NCBI RefSeq assembly: GCF_002262885.1
Contig: NZ_NKYF01000006.1
Coordinates: 1 to 64,000 of the forward strand
Reading direction: 5' to 3'
Length of the DNA stretch: 64,000 nt
Origin: Pseudonocardia sp. MH-G8
Lineage (GTDB): Bacteria > Actinomycetota > Actinomycetes > Mycobacteriales > Pseudonocardiaceae
Both the position numbers and the translations under genes were made by a program. Of the stretch, positions 15,972-24,760 are shown piece after piece. Below the pieces are notes generated by a model. The model was not told where the DNA came from, made no database searches, and worked only from the letters and a program-made list of their open reading frames with translations. Each line of letters opens with the position of its first letter. Position 1 is the first letter of the stretch.

Positions 15972-16861
15972 CCGGCGTGCTCGTCACCGGCGGCACCGGC
16001 AAGACCGGGAGGACGCTGACCGAGTTGTTGCGCGGCAGTGGTGTGCCGGTCCGGGTCGCCACCCGCACGCCGTCGGTGGATGATCCCGACGCGGTCCGGT
16101 TCGACTGGGACGACCCGGCGAGCCATGCCGGCGCGCTGCGCGGGGTGGACCGGGTCTACCTGGTGCCTCCCCCGCTCACCACGGATCCCCTGCCGCAGGT
16201 CGGGCCGTTCCTGGCCGCGGCGGAACGCGCAGGCGTCCGCCGGGTGGTGCTGCTCGGCTCCGCCATCGTCCTGCCGAACGCCCCCGGCGCGCTGGAGCTC
16301 GCCGCCCAGGTGCGGGCCCGGCCCGGGTGGGCGGTGCTGCGCGCGTCCGGGTTCATGCAGAACTTCCTGGCCCCGCACCCGATGGGCGAGCGGATCCGCC
16401 GGCACGGCGAGATCCGCACGGCCGCCGGCGACGGCCGCGTGGGCTGGATCGACGCGCGGGACATCGCGGCCGCCGCCGCCGCGCTGCTGACCGACCCCGA
16501 CCTCCCTTCCGACGACGCTCCCGGCGCCGGCAGTGACCACCTGCTCACCGGCCCGAAGGCGCTGAGCTACCGGGACGCGGCGACGATCATCAGCGCGCAG
16601 ACCGGCCGCCCGGTCCGCGTCCAGCTCGTCGGGGTCGACGAGGCGGTCCGCGGCCTCCGGGCCTCGGGAATGCCGGCCCAGCTCGCCGACGCCCTCGCCG
16701 CCGTCGACGCCCGCCTCGGCGCCGGGAAGGAGGACCACGTCAGCACCGCGGTGCTGGAGCTGACCGGCCGTCCACCGCGCACCTTCGCCGAGTTCGTCCG
16801 GGACCACGCGACCGAGTGGGTGGATCCCGGAGCGCCCGAGGGGCGTCCGCGGCACTCTTGA
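15968..16861 (+). CDS. NmrA-like NAD(P)-binding oxidoreductase
   Basis: A 297-residue atypical short-chain dehydrogenase: MTGVLVTGGTGKTGRTLTE is an intact Rossmann loop (GxxGxxG), and VRRVVLLGSAIV and RASGFMQNFL are shared with NmrA-like and NAD(P)H azoreductase-like proteins. There is no Tyr-x-x-x-Lys catalytic pair, typical of NmrA-type redox sensors and quinone reductases. It is coupled to the NTF2-like gene and divergent from an MmyB-type regulator, which fits an inducible stress or xenobiotic response pair (inference). Confidence 0.82.
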   Translation: MTGVLVTGGTGKTGRTLTELLRGSGVPVRVATRTPSVDDPDAVRFDWDDPASHAGALRGVDRVYLVPPPLTTDPLPQVGPFLAAAERAGVRRVVLLGSAIVLPNAPGALELAAQVRARPGWAVLRASGFMQNFLAPHPMGERIRRHGEIRTAAGDGRVGWIDARDIAAAAAALLTDPDLPSDDAPGAGSDHLLTGPKALSYRDAATIISAQTGRPVRVQLVGVDEAVRGLRASGMPAQLADALAAVDARLGAGKEDHVSTAVLELTGRPPRTFAEFVRDHATEWVDPGAPEGRPRHS

Positions 16862-16887
16862 CACCACTCGGTCTCCGCGTTGAGTAT
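16858..16887 (+). promoter_or_regulatory. Possible sigma-70-type promoter
   Basis: TTGACA (16858-16863, overlapping the stop codon before it) is separated by 18 bp from GAGTAT (16882-16887), a weak -10 match. It lies 92 bp before the SMP-30-like gene. The -35 match is exact, the -10 poor. Confidence 0.3.
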
Positions 16888-16979
16888 GCGATCAGTCACA
16901 GTTTCCACGGGATGGTGCGACAGCGCGGGTCCGTCCCGCGCCCCGGTGACCGACGACGACGTGCGGGGACGGGGTCACG

Positions 16980-17904
16980 ATGGCGGCAGGACGACCGACG
17001 ACCGGGGGCCTGACGGACAGGCAGCCGGCCGTCGTGCTGGACGGGTTCTCCTTCCTGGAGTGCCCGCGGTGGCGCGACGGCCGACTGTGGGTCTCGGACT
17101 TCTACACCGACCAGGTCGTGGCCACCGACGGTCGGGGCGTCACCGAGGTCGTGGCCGAGGTGCCCGGCCAGCCGTCCGGGCTCGGTTTCCTGCCCGACGG
17201 GCGGGCGCTCATCGTGTCGATGCGCGATCACCGCATCCTGGTGCGCAGCGGGTCGGGGCAGCTGAGCGAGCACGCCGACCTGACGGGCGCGGTCACCGGG
17301 ATGCTCAACGACATGGTCGTGGACGAGCAGGGCCGCGCCTACGTCGGCAACTTCGGCTTCGACCTCATGGCCGGCGCCGCACTGCGCTACACCACGCTGA
17401 CCCGTGTCGACCCCGACGGCACGGTCACCACCGTCGCCGACGACCTCGGGTTCCCCCAACGGCATGGTGATCCTCCCCGGGGGTGTGCTGGTCGTCGCCG
17501 AGACGTTCGCCGGGCGGCTGACCGCCTTCGACATCGACGAGGACGGCGGGCTCGCCCACCGGCGCGTGTGGGCGCAGTTCGGCGAGACCCCGCAGACCGA
17601 GGACGTCGACGAGGCCGTGCGGCTGCTCCAGGTCGCTCCCGACGGCATCTGCGCGGACGCCGAGGGCGCGATCTGGGTGGCCGATGCCCTCCACCCGCGC
17701 GTGATCCGGGTGCGGGAGGGCGGCGAGATCATCGACGAGATCCCCACCGGAACGGGGGTCTTCGCCTGCATGCTCGGCGGCGCCGACGGCCGCACCCTGT
17801 TCCTGTGCGCGGCGCCCTCGTTCCCGGAGCACGAACGCCGGCCGGTCCGCGAGGCCCAGCTGCTGGCGGTCCGCGTCGACGTCCCGCACGCCGGCCTGCC
17901 CTGA
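16980..17904 (+). pseudogene. SMP-30/gluconolactonase-like protein, frameshifted
   Basis: Two adjacent frames together encode one beta-propeller lactonase of about 307 residues. The first reads from ATG 16980 (VLDGFSFLECPRWRDGRLWV) to VTTVADDLGFP; the second continues with NGMVILPGGVLVVAETFAGR and ends at 17904 with a normal C-terminus. Joining them needs removal of one C from the run at 17453-17457 (TTCCCCCAAC). The family hydrolyses sugar lactones or organophosphates with a bound metal. All family blocks are present, so the change is either recent or a sequencing error in a homopolymer. The next gene, an F420-type oxidoreductase, probably shares the transcript. Confidence 0.75.
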
Positions 17905-17952
17905 CCGTCCCGGCCGACCCGTCCGACCCCGACGCGCGAACTGGAGGGCCCC

Positions 17953-18942
17953 GTGGAGGTGTCCTGCGCTTTCCCGACCGCCCTGTCCTCGCCGGACGAC
18001 ATCGCGCTCGCCGAGAGCCTCGGCTACGCCCGCGCGTGGGTCTACGACACACCGCAGCAGAGTCCGGACCTGTGGATGACGCTCGCGCTCGCCGCCGAGC
18101 GGACCGAGCGGATCGGGCTCGGCCCGGGCGTCCTGGTCCCGAGCCTGCGCCACCCGATGGTGAACGCCGCCGCCACCGCCACTCTCGCCGCGCTCGCCCC
18201 GGGCCGGGTCGCGGTCGCCTTCGGCACCGGCTTCACCGGGCGCCGGGCCATGGGCTACCGCGCGATCACGTGGGCCTTCATGGCGTCCTACATCCGGGCG
18301 TACCGGGGCCTGCTGCGCGGCGAGGTCGTCGAGTGGGACGGCGCGCAGATGCGGATGCTGCATCCCGACGGGCACGCGCCCGCCCGCCCGGTCGACGTCC
18401 CCGTCCTCATCGGCGCGCTCGGGCCCAAGGGCCACGAGGTGGCCCGCGAGCTCGGCGACGGGCTCTACGTGACGCTGCAGCTCCCGGAGTTCATCAGCGA
18501 GTACTCGTGGGTGCCCTACCTGGCCTGGGGCACGGTGCTCGAGGACGGGGAGGCACCGGACTCCGATCACGCCCGCGTCGCGGGCGGCCCGGGCTGGGCG
18601 CTGGCCTACCACGGCGCCTACGAGTTCGGCGGCCCCGACGCCGTGCGCAGGCTCCCGGGGGGCGCGGAGTGGATGGCGGTCGTGGAGGAGGCACCTGCGC
18701 CACAGCGGCACCTCGCGATCCACACCGGCCACTGCGTGCACCTCAACGACGCGGACCGGGCGGCGTGGCACGCGGGCGGCCACGCGATGCTCCCGGACGT
18801 GACGATCAGCGGTACCCGCGCTCAGGTCCGGCGCCGCCTGGACGACCTCGCCTCCCACGGCGTCACCGAGATCGTGTTCCAGCCGTGCGGCCCCGACACC
18901 CGTGGCGAGCTCGAGAGGTTCCTCGACGCGGCGAACTCCTGA
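17953..18942 (+). CDS. LLM-class F420-dependent oxidoreductase
   Basis: A 329-residue luciferase-like protein. ESLGYARAWVYDTPQQSPD and TERIGLGPGVLVPSLRHPMVNA are typical of F420-type members, with AFGTGFTGRRAMGYR and PVLIGALGPKGHEVARELGDG in the expected places. The GTG at 17953 follows GGAGGG by a few bases. It lies 48 bp after the SMP-30-like gene, so lactone hydrolysis and redox may be steps of one catabolic route (inference). It ends 9 bp from the stop of the convergent lipoprotein gene. Confidence 0.85.
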   Translation: MEVSCAFPTALSSPDDIALAESLGYARAWVYDTPQQSPDLWMTLALAAERTERIGLGPGVLVPSLRHPMVNAAATATLAALAPGRVAVAFGTGFTGRRAMGYRAITWAFMASYIRAYRGLLRGEVVEWDGAQMRMLHPDGHAPARPVDVPVLIGALGPKGHEVARELGDGLYVTLQLPEFISEYSWVPYLAWGTVLEDGEAPDSDHARVAGGPGWALAYHGAYEFGGPDAVRRLPGGAEWMAVVEEAPAPQRHLAIHTGHCVHLNDADRAAWHAGGHAMLPDVTISGTRAQVRRRLDDLASHGVTEIVFQPCGPDTRGELERFLDAANS

Positions 18943-18951
18943 CGCGGGACG

Positions 18952-19875
18952 CTACGACTCGAGGTAGGACTTCAGCTCGGACCGGTCGGACTCCTCCTCG
19001 CCGGTGATCACGTAGAACACCATGCCCGCGTCCGAGACGTCACCGTTGCCCACCACGTCCAGCCGCGAGTACAGCCACTTCCAGTTCTCGTCGCCGCTGT
19101 CGTCGAGGAAGTCCCAGAAGTCCATCTCGACGGGCCCGAGCCCGGAGTTCTGGTCCGGGATCTCCACGCGCTCGCAGCCGAGGTCGATCAGGTCCTCGTA
19201 GTCGTGGCCGCCGTGCTCCTGCGCCCCGTGGGTCTGGTTGAAGGAGTCGTCGCCGTGGGTGATGCACTCGACGTGCGTCCTGGCCTCCGGGTCCGCGGCG
19301 TCCAGCGCCATCCAGACCGTCTCGATTGGGCCGGCGAGCACGATCGACAGCTGGTCGTCCTCGGTGGAGGCGTTGATCTCCTCCACCAGGTTCTGGGTGC
19401 CCGCCTCCAACCGCTGCGGGTCGGTGTCGTCGAAGAACCGGGACATGTCGAAGCCGAAGCGCTCGCCGCCCTCCTGCACGCTCTCGGTCATGTTCTCGAC
19501 GTGGTCCTGCGACGAGTCCCAGATGTGGTTGTTGTAGTCGTAGTGCACGAGGTTGGGCTGCAGGTCGCGGTGCGCGAGCATGGCCAGCGCCATCGGTGCG
19601 GACGCCCAGTCGTCGTTGTCGTGCTGGTTGCCGTCCGCCGACATGGCGATGCGCCCGACCTCGGGATCGAGCCCGCCGCTCCCGTCGTCCGGGGTGCCCG
19701 TGGCGGCCGGCGGCGCGCCGCCGGCACAGCCCTCGGACCCGTCGAGCTGCGGGCCCGTCTCGTTCCAGGGGCACTCGCTCGTTGCCGCAGGCGGCTGCGC
19801 GCCGCATCCCGCGAGCAGCACGGTCGAGGCGAACACGGCGGCCAGCAGGCGGGACCGGTGACGGCCGGCGGTCAT
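18952..19875 (-). CDS. Secreted lipoprotein, possible nucleoside hydrolase-like fold
   Basis: A 307-residue protein with a lipoprotein signal: basic start, hydrophobic LLAAVFASTVLLAGC, lipidated Cys24. After a Gly/Pro/Ser linker comes an acidic core: RIAMSADGNQHDNDDWASAP, then LVHYDYNNHIWDSS, and later SIVLAGPIETVWMALDAADP. A metal-binding DGN-x-HD-x-DD cluster and a 'GPIETVWMAL' helix recall inosine-uridine nucleoside hydrolases and DUF1593 proteins, but this is pattern inference. The mature protein is very rich in Asp and Glu, fitting secretion. GGGAGG precedes the ATG. Function unknown; it stands alone. Confidence 0.7.
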   Translation of the reverse strand: MTAGRHRSRLLAAVFASTVLLAGCGAQPPAATSECPWNETGPQLDGSEGCAGGAPPAATGTPDDGSGGLDPEVGRIAMSADGNQHDNDDWASAPMALAMLAHRDLQPNLVHYDYNNHIWDSSQDHVENMTESVQEGGERFGFDMSRFFDDTDPQRLEAGTQNLVEEINASTEDDQLSIVLAGPIETVWMALDAADPEARTHVECITHGDDSFNQTHGAQEHGGHDYEDLIDLGCERVEIPDQNSGLGPVEMDFWDFLDDSGDENWKWLYSRLDVVGNGDVSDAGMVFYVITGEEESDRSELKSYLES

Positions 19876-20001
19876 CGTGCCTCCCGGGCCACGGTCGAGG
19901 TCCTGATGGGGTGGTGGTGACGCTACCAATGCCACCGACCGGGTGGCGGGGCGCACGTGGGGTAGCGGTGCATGCGGGCCGGACGTGTGACGATCAGAGG
20001 C

Positions 20002-20667
20002 GTGACCGTCGTATGGTGGGCCGCCCCGGTGGTGCCGGAGAGCGCGCCCGCTCTCGTCCCGTTGCTCGACGCCCACGAGCGCGAGCGGCTCGCCCGCTTC
20101 CGCCGCCCCGCCGACGCGGCCCGCTACCTGGCCGCGCACGCCCTCGTCCGGCTCACGCTCGCCGAGGTCGTCGGGCGGGCACCGGCGGCGCTCGTCTTCG
20201 ACCGCACCTGCCGCTGCGGCGCGCAGCACGGCAAACCCGTGCTGCCCGGTGGCCCGGGCTTCTCGCTGACCCACGCCGGCGACCTCGTCGGCGTCGCCGT
20301 GCACCCGGCCGGGCCGGTCGGCCTGGACGTCGAGCAGGTCCGCGAGCTCACCGACCTCGAGGCGATGACCGCGCACGTCTGCTCACCGCACGAGACCGCG
20401 CCCGACGCGCAGGCCTTCTTCACGCTCTGGACGCGCAAGGAGGCCCTGCTCAAGGCGGCCGGCACCGGGCTCGCGGCGCCGATGTCGGCGATCACGCTCG
20501 GCCCGTCGGGCGTCCTGGACTGGGTCGGTGAGGACGCCCCCACCGACCCTGCCTGGCTGCGCGACCTGCACCCGGCGCCCGGCTACCGGGCCGCCGTCGC
20601 CGGGTTCGGCGCCGAGCCCGTGGTCACCGAGCGGGCCGGGGACGACCTGCTGGCTCAGGCGCGGTAG
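20002..20667 (+). CDS. 4'-phosphopantetheinyl transferase superfamily protein (Sfp type)
   Basis: Transfers phosphopantetheine from CoA to carrier proteins of fatty-acid, polyketide or peptide synthases. The 221-residue protein has FSLTHAGDLVGVAV, the magnesium-binding GLDVEQV (Asp and Glu) and FFTLWTRKEALLKAAGTGL, the W-x-x-K-E-A motif of Sfp-type enzymes. The N-terminal RFRRPADAARYLAAHALVR also fits. Starts at GTG 20002, 19990 or ATG 19972 are all possible; 20002 has AGAGG just before it. The last 13 bases overlap the end of the convergent PPOX gene. Confidence 0.85.
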   Translation: MTVVWWAAPVVPESAPALVPLLDAHERERLARFRRPADAARYLAAHALVRLTLAEVVGRAPAALVFDRTCRCGAQHGKPVLPGGPGFSLTHAGDLVGVAVHPAGPVGLDVEQVRELTDLEAMTAHVCSPHETAPDAQAFFTLWTRKEALLKAAGTGLAAPMSAITLGPSGVLDWVGEDAPTDPAWLRDLHPAPGYRAAVAGFGAEPVVTERAGDDLLAQAR

Positions 20668-21323
20668 AGCTGCTCGGCGTAGGACGACGCGCTGTAGTAG
20701 CGCTCGAGCTCCTCGAGCGGGGTGTCCTTGCGCACGAGGGCCTTGGAGATGCGCGCCGTGGACGGGATGGCCTCGTGGTCCCAGGTCTCGGGCTGCCACA
20801 GCTTCGAGCGCATGAACGACTTCGCGCAGTGGTAGAAGACCTCCTCGATCGCCACCTCGAGCGCGAGGATCGGCCGGTGGCCCTTGACGAGCATCTCGTC
20901 GAAGTACGGGGCGTCGCGCAGCACCCGCGCCCGCCCGTTGACGCGCAGGGTGTCGCTGCGCCCCGGCACGATGAACAGCAGGCCGACGTTCGGGTTGGCC
21001 AGGACGTTGCGGTAACCGTCCACCCGCTTGTTGCCGGGCCGCTCCGGGATCGCCAGCGTGTGGTCGTCGATCACGTGGGCGAGCCGGCCCGCGGGGTCGC
21101 CCTTGGGCGAGACGTCGCCCCGGCCCTCGGCGTCGCTCGTGCCGACCAAGCACAGCGGGGAGTGGGCGAGCCACACCCGGTCGATCGGGTCGAGCGACGG
21201 GCGGACCTTCTCCGCGACGGCCGGCGTGGGCCGCCCGACGACGGCCTCCAGCTCGGCGATGCTGGTGATCTCGGCACTGGAGATCTCGGTACTGGTCCCG
21301 GTACTTGCCTCGGTGTACGTCAC
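20655..21323 (-). CDS. PPOX-type flavoprotein (pyridoxamine 5'-phosphate oxidase superfamily)
   Basis: A 222-residue split-barrel protein of the FMN/F420-binding PPOX class. SPLCLVGTSDAEGRGDVSPKGDPAG, shown here by its core GRGDVSPKGDPAG, then IPERPGNKRVDGYRN and VGLLFIVPGRSDTLRVNG are conserved in the MSMEG_1061-type subgroup. Members reduce or protect unknown substrates. It is divergent from dinB by 53 bp, so their promoters are intertwined. The N-terminus has a Thr/Ser-rich stretch (TEASTGTSTEISSAE) that may not be structured. Confidence 0.8.
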   Translation of the reverse strand: MTYTEASTGTSTEISSAEITSIAELEAVVGRPTPAVAEKVRPSLDPIDRVWLAHSPLCLVGTSDAEGRGDVSPKGDPAGRLAHVIDDHTLAIPERPGNKRVDGYRNVLANPNVGLLFIVPGRSDTLRVNGRARVLRDAPYFDEMLVKGHRPILALEVAIEEVFYHCAKSFMRSKLWQPETWDHEAIPSTARISKALVRKDTPLEELERYYSASSYAEQLYRA

Positions 21324-21376
21324 GTTCCCAGGACGGTACGGCGCAGGATGTCGGGGTGTCCAGGGAGAATGTCGGC

Positions 21377-22699
21377 GTGGGCGCGCGCTGGGTCCTGCAC
21401 CTGGACATGGATGCGTTCTTCGCGGCGTCCGAGCAGCTCACCCGTCCCACCCTGCGGGAGCGTCCCGTGCTGGTGGGCGGGCTGGGGCCGCGGGCCGTCG
21501 TCGCAGGCGCGAGCTACCAGGCGCGCGTGTTCGGGGCGCGCTCGGCGATGCCGATGGGCCAGGCGCGCCGGCTGTGCCCGCACGCCGTGGTGCTGCCCGC
21601 ACGGTTCGCGCTCTACCAGGCGTTGAGCGCGCGGGTGATGGCCGTGCTCGCGGACGCCTCGCCGATCCTCGAACCGGTGTCGATCGACGAGGCCTTCCTC
21701 GAGCCGCCCGCCCTCGCCGGAGCGCCCGCGGCCGAGGTGGAGCGGTTCGCGGCGCGGCTGCGCGCCGACGTGCGGACCGCCACCGGCCTCCCGGCGTCGG
21801 TGGGCGCCGGGTCGGGCAAGCAGCTGGCGAAGATCGCCTCGGAGCTGGCGAAACCGGACGGGTCGCGGGTCGTCGCCCGCGCGCAGGAGCAGGAGGTGCT
21901 GGGGCCGCTGCCGGTGCGGGCGCTGTGGGGGGTCGGCCCGGTGGCCGAGGCCGGGTTGCACAAGCTCGGCGTCCGCACGATCGGCGAGCTCGCCGCCATG
22001 GACCTGCGCGAGGTGCACGGCCTGCTCGGCGCCGCGATCGGCACCGAGTTGCACCGCCTGGCCCGCGGGATCGACGAGCGGCCGGTGGCTCCCCGGGGTG
22101 CGGCCAAGCAGGTCAGCGCGGAAACCACGTTCGACACCGACCTCACCGCGATGACCGCCGTCCACGAAGCCGTCGCGCGGATGGCCGAGGCCGCCCACCG
22201 CAGGCTCGTCGCATCCGGGCGGGCCGCGCGCACCGTCACGGTGAAGGTGCGCAGCGCCGACTTCACGACGTCGAGCCGCTCCGAGACGGCCGCTTCCGCG
22301 AGCACCGACCTCGGTGCGCTCACCTCCGTCGCCCAGCGGCTGGCCCGCGCCGCCGTTCCCGACGGTGGTGTGCGGCTGATCGGGGTGTCGCTGGCCGGGC
22401 TCACCGAGGACCCGCCGCCCGCCCTGTTCGAGGCGCTCACACCGGCACCGGACGTGCCCGTCGCGGTCGAGGAGCCGCCGGTCCCCGTGATCGAGACCGG
22501 CGCCGACGTGGGCGGCCCGTGGCGCCCCGGCGACGACGTCACCCACGCCGAGTTCGGGCACGGCTGGGTGCAGGGAGCCGGGCACGGCCGCGTCACGGTG
22601 CGATTCGAGACGCGCAGCACGGGCCCAGGCCGCGCACGCACGCTGACAGCGGGAGACAAGTCCCTGACCAGAGCCGACCCGCTGTCCAGCCTCAACTGA
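21377..22699 (+). CDS. dinB: DNA polymerase IV (Y-family)
   Basis: A translesion polymerase that copies damaged templates. The catalytic carboxylates are in LHLDMDAFFAASEQ and VSIDEAFLEPP; VGAGSGKQLAKIASELAKP is the palm/thumb motif, and VRALWGVGPVAEAGLHKLGV carries the helix-hairpin-helix. The little-finger domain follows. The C-terminal 70 residues (WRPGDDVTHAEFGHGWVQGA, then VTVRFETR) form an extra small beta domain seen in mycobacterial-type DinB and at the end of some UvrD helicases. I choose GTG 21377 because AGGGAGA lies 8 bases upstream; starts at 21356 and 21305 are possible. 440 residues. Confidence 0.9.
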   Translation: MGARWVLHLDMDAFFAASEQLTRPTLRERPVLVGGLGPRAVVAGASYQARVFGARSAMPMGQARRLCPHAVVLPARFALYQALSARVMAVLADASPILEPVSIDEAFLEPPALAGAPAAEVERFAARLRADVRTATGLPASVGAGSGKQLAKIASELAKPDGSRVVARAQEQEVLGPLPVRALWGVGPVAEAGLHKLGVRTIGELAAMDLREVHGLLGAAIGTELHRLARGIDERPVAPRGAAKQVSAETTFDTDLTAMTAVHEAVARMAEAAHRRLVASGRAARTVTVKVRSADFTTSSRSETAASASTDLGALTSVAQRLARAAVPDGGVRLIGVSLAGLTEDPPPALFEALTPAPDVPVAVEEPPVPVIETGADVGGPWRPGDDVTHAEFGHGWVQGAGHGRVTVRFETRSTGPGRARTLTAGDKSLTRADPLSSLN

Positions 22700-22740
22700 C
22701 CGCACTCCACTGACGCACCTCGGGAGGGTCAGGGTCTGTC

Positions 22741-24081
22741 TCAGGCCGGTGGGCGCCAGGGGCGCGGGGGCAGGACCGGTAGGCCTGTCGGGGCGCACTG
22801 GCCTCCGCGCTCGCCCGCCACCCGGAAGATCAGCCAGCCGATCAGGCCCGCGAGCAGGGAGCCGGCCAGGATGCCGATCTTCGCGTCGGTCACGAGCGCC
22901 TCGTCGTCCAGCGCCAGCTCCGTGACGAACAGCGCCACGGTGAACCCGATGCCCGCGAGCCCGGCCCCGCCGATCAGCTGGCCCCACCGCAGCGTGTCGG
23001 GGACGCGGCCGATGCCGGTGCGCAACGCCACCCACGTGCCTGCCGAGACGCCGATCAGCTTGCCGACCGTCAGCCCGATGACGATGCCCCACGTGATCGG
23101 CGAGCGGACGGCCGCGGCGAGGGTCTCACCTGTGAGCACCACACCCGCGTTGGCCAGCACGAACAGCGGCACGATCACGTAGCTGCTCCACGGCTGGATC
23201 CGCAGCTGCAACCGCTCGTTGGGCGAGACGGCCTCCGTCACCGCGGCCTGCGCGGCGAGCGCGCGCTCCGGGCTCGGGTCGACCAGGAAGCTGCCTCCCA
23301 GGACGTGCGCCCTGGCCATGTCCCGGGGCCGCGGCGCGTAGGCGTTGACCAGCAGCCCCAGCACGACGCCGACGACGCTCGGGTGCACGCCGGAGTCGAG
23401 CACCGCGAGCCACATCACGAGGCCGATCACCACGTAGATCGGCGTGCGCCAGAACCGTGCGAAGCGCATCGCGAGCAGCGCCGCGAAGAGCACGACCGAC
23501 AGCACGAGCGAGGTGACGTCCACGTCCTCGGTGTAGAAGATCGCGATGGCGGCGACGGCACCGATGTCGTCGACGATCGCGAGCGCCAGCAGGAACACGC
23601 GCAGCTGGTCCGGGCAGCGCGGGCCGACGAGCGCGAGCACGCCGATCACCACCGCCGTGTCGGTGGAGATCGCGATGCCCCACGCCCCCGCTCCCGGACC
23701 GCCCGCGTTGAGCATGAGGAACAGCAGCGCGGGGACGACGAGCCCCCCGATCGCCGCGACCGTCGGGGCCGCGAGCGCCCGGAGACCACGCAGCTCGCCG
23801 AGCACCATCTCCCGCGAGATCTCGAGCCCGACGCTGAAGAAGAACAGCACCATCAGCCCGTCGTTGACCCAGTGCCGCAGGTCGAGGGCGAGCACCGTGT
23901 CACCGAAGGTGAGGGCCACCTCGGTGTGCCAGAACTCCTCGTAGCCCAGGCCCAGGTTCGCCCAGGCGAGCGCCAGCACGGCGGCGGTGAGCAACAGCGC
24001 GGCCGAACCGGACTCGGTGCGCAGGAAGCTGCGCGCGGCGCGGCTCAGGTCGCCGCGCTCGGCTAGGGTCGTCACCGTCAC
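22741..24081 (-). CDS. nhaA: Na+/H+ antiporter NhaA
   Basis: Exports sodium in exchange for protons across the inner membrane. The 446-residue protein has about twelve hydrophobic segments. The ion-binding Asp pair lies in LALAIVDDIGAVAAIAIFYT, ISTDTAVVIGVLALVG is in helix IV, and GAGLAGIGFTVALFV in the C-terminal part; all are family hallmarks. The GTG at 24081 is used; a GTG two codons in is also possible. It is divergent from the DsbA-like gene by 67 bp. Some actinobacterial NhaA proteins carry a DsbA-like domain at their C-terminus, so the adjacency may reflect a functional link (family knowledge plus inference). Confidence 0.92.
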   Translation of the reverse strand: MTVTTLAERGDLSRAARSFLRTESGSAALLLTAAVLALAWANLGLGYEEFWHTEVALTFGDTVLALDLRHWVNDGLMVLFFFSVGLEISREMVLGELRGLRALAAPTVAAIGGLVVPALLFLMLNAGGPGAGAWGIAISTDTAVVIGVLALVGPRCPDQLRVFLLALAIVDDIGAVAAIAIFYTEDVDVTSLVLSVVLFAALLAMRFARFWRTPIYVVIGLVMWLAVLDSGVHPSVVGVVLGLLVNAYAPRPRDMARAHVLGGSFLVDPSPERALAAQAAVTEAVSPNERLQLRIQPWSSYVIVPLFVLANAGVVLTGETLAAAVRSPITWGIVIGLTVGKLIGVSAGTWVALRTGIGRVPDTLRWGQLIGGAGLAGIGFTVALFVTELALDDEALVTDAKIGILAGSLLAGLIGWLIFRVAGERGGQCAPTGLPVLPPRPWRPPA

Positions 24082-24148
24082 GGCGTGATCCTGCCACTTG
24101 GACAATCCGCCCGGATCTACGTGTCGTCTACATGACAGGGGGCCACGG

Positions 24149-24691
24149 ATGCCGCTCGAGCCTCGCATCGGTAGTTACGACCACCTGCAGGGCATGCTCG
24201 GCGCCGAGCTCACGCTCGTGAAGTACGGCGACTTCGAGTGCCCGTACTGCCGCCTCGCCGCGCCCGTGATCGACGAGGTCGTCGCGCGGCTGGGCAACCG
24301 GCTCGTCTTCGCGTTCCGGCACTTCCCACTGGCCGAGCTGCACCCGTTCGCGCTGTCGGCCGCCGTCGCCGCCGAGGGGGCGGCGCTGAAGGGCCAGTTC
24401 TGGCCGATGCACGCCAAGCTCTACGCGGGCGACGAGCCACAGCTGCGGCAGGAGGACCTCCGGCGCTACGCGGAGGAGCTCGGCATCCCCCCGGAGAAGG
24501 TGCTCTGGCCGGCCACCCGGTTCGTCGAGGACCGGGTCGAGGCCGACTTCAACTCCGGCGTGCGCAGTGGGGTGCGGGGCACGCCGTCGCTGTTCGTCAA
24601 CGGGCAGCTCCACCGCGGCGCGATCACCGTCGAGAACCTCGTCGACGCGCTGGAGAGCACCGCCCCCGCCGTGGTCGGCCCCACTTCCTGA
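24149..24691 (+). CDS. DsbA-family thioredoxin-like protein
   Basis: A 180-residue thioredoxin fold with an inserted helical domain. The active site is CPYC in YGDFECPYCRLAAPV, and the cis-Pro loop is VRGTPSLFVNGQLHRG. There is no signal peptide, so it probably works in the cytoplasm, unlike periplasmic DsbA. The ATG at 24149 has AGGGGG about 7 bases upstream. It is divergent from nhaA. It may act as a thiol-disulfide oxidoreductase on an unknown partner. A stem-loop follows its stop. Confidence 0.87.
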   Translation: MPLEPRIGSYDHLQGMLGAELTLVKYGDFECPYCRLAAPVIDEVVARLGNRLVFAFRHFPLAELHPFALSAAVAAEGAALKGQFWPMHAKLYAGDEPQLRQEDLRRYAEELGIPPEKVLWPATRFVEDRVEADFNSGVRSGVRGTPSLFVNGQLHRGAITVENLVDALESTAPAVVGPTS

Positions 24692-24694
24692 CGC

Positions 24695-24717
24695 CGCCGG
24701 GAACACTTCCCCCGGCG
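24695..24717 (+). terminator. Stem-loop after the DsbA-like gene
   Basis: CGCCGGG (24695-24701) and CCCGGCG (24711-24717) form a perfect 7-bp stem with a 9-base loop, starting four bases after the stop codon. Confidence 0.5.
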
Positions 24718-24760
24718 CGCCGCGTTCGCGTGATCACAGGGCGCGTGGCGGGGGGCCAGG

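Noticed and set aside
16980..19007. One 675-residue protein through the SMP-30 and oxidoreductase genes
   Set aside because: After residue 160 the frame leaves the SMP-30 pattern and becomes Arg/Pro-rich antisense-like text; the frameshift explanation joins two conserved parts instead.
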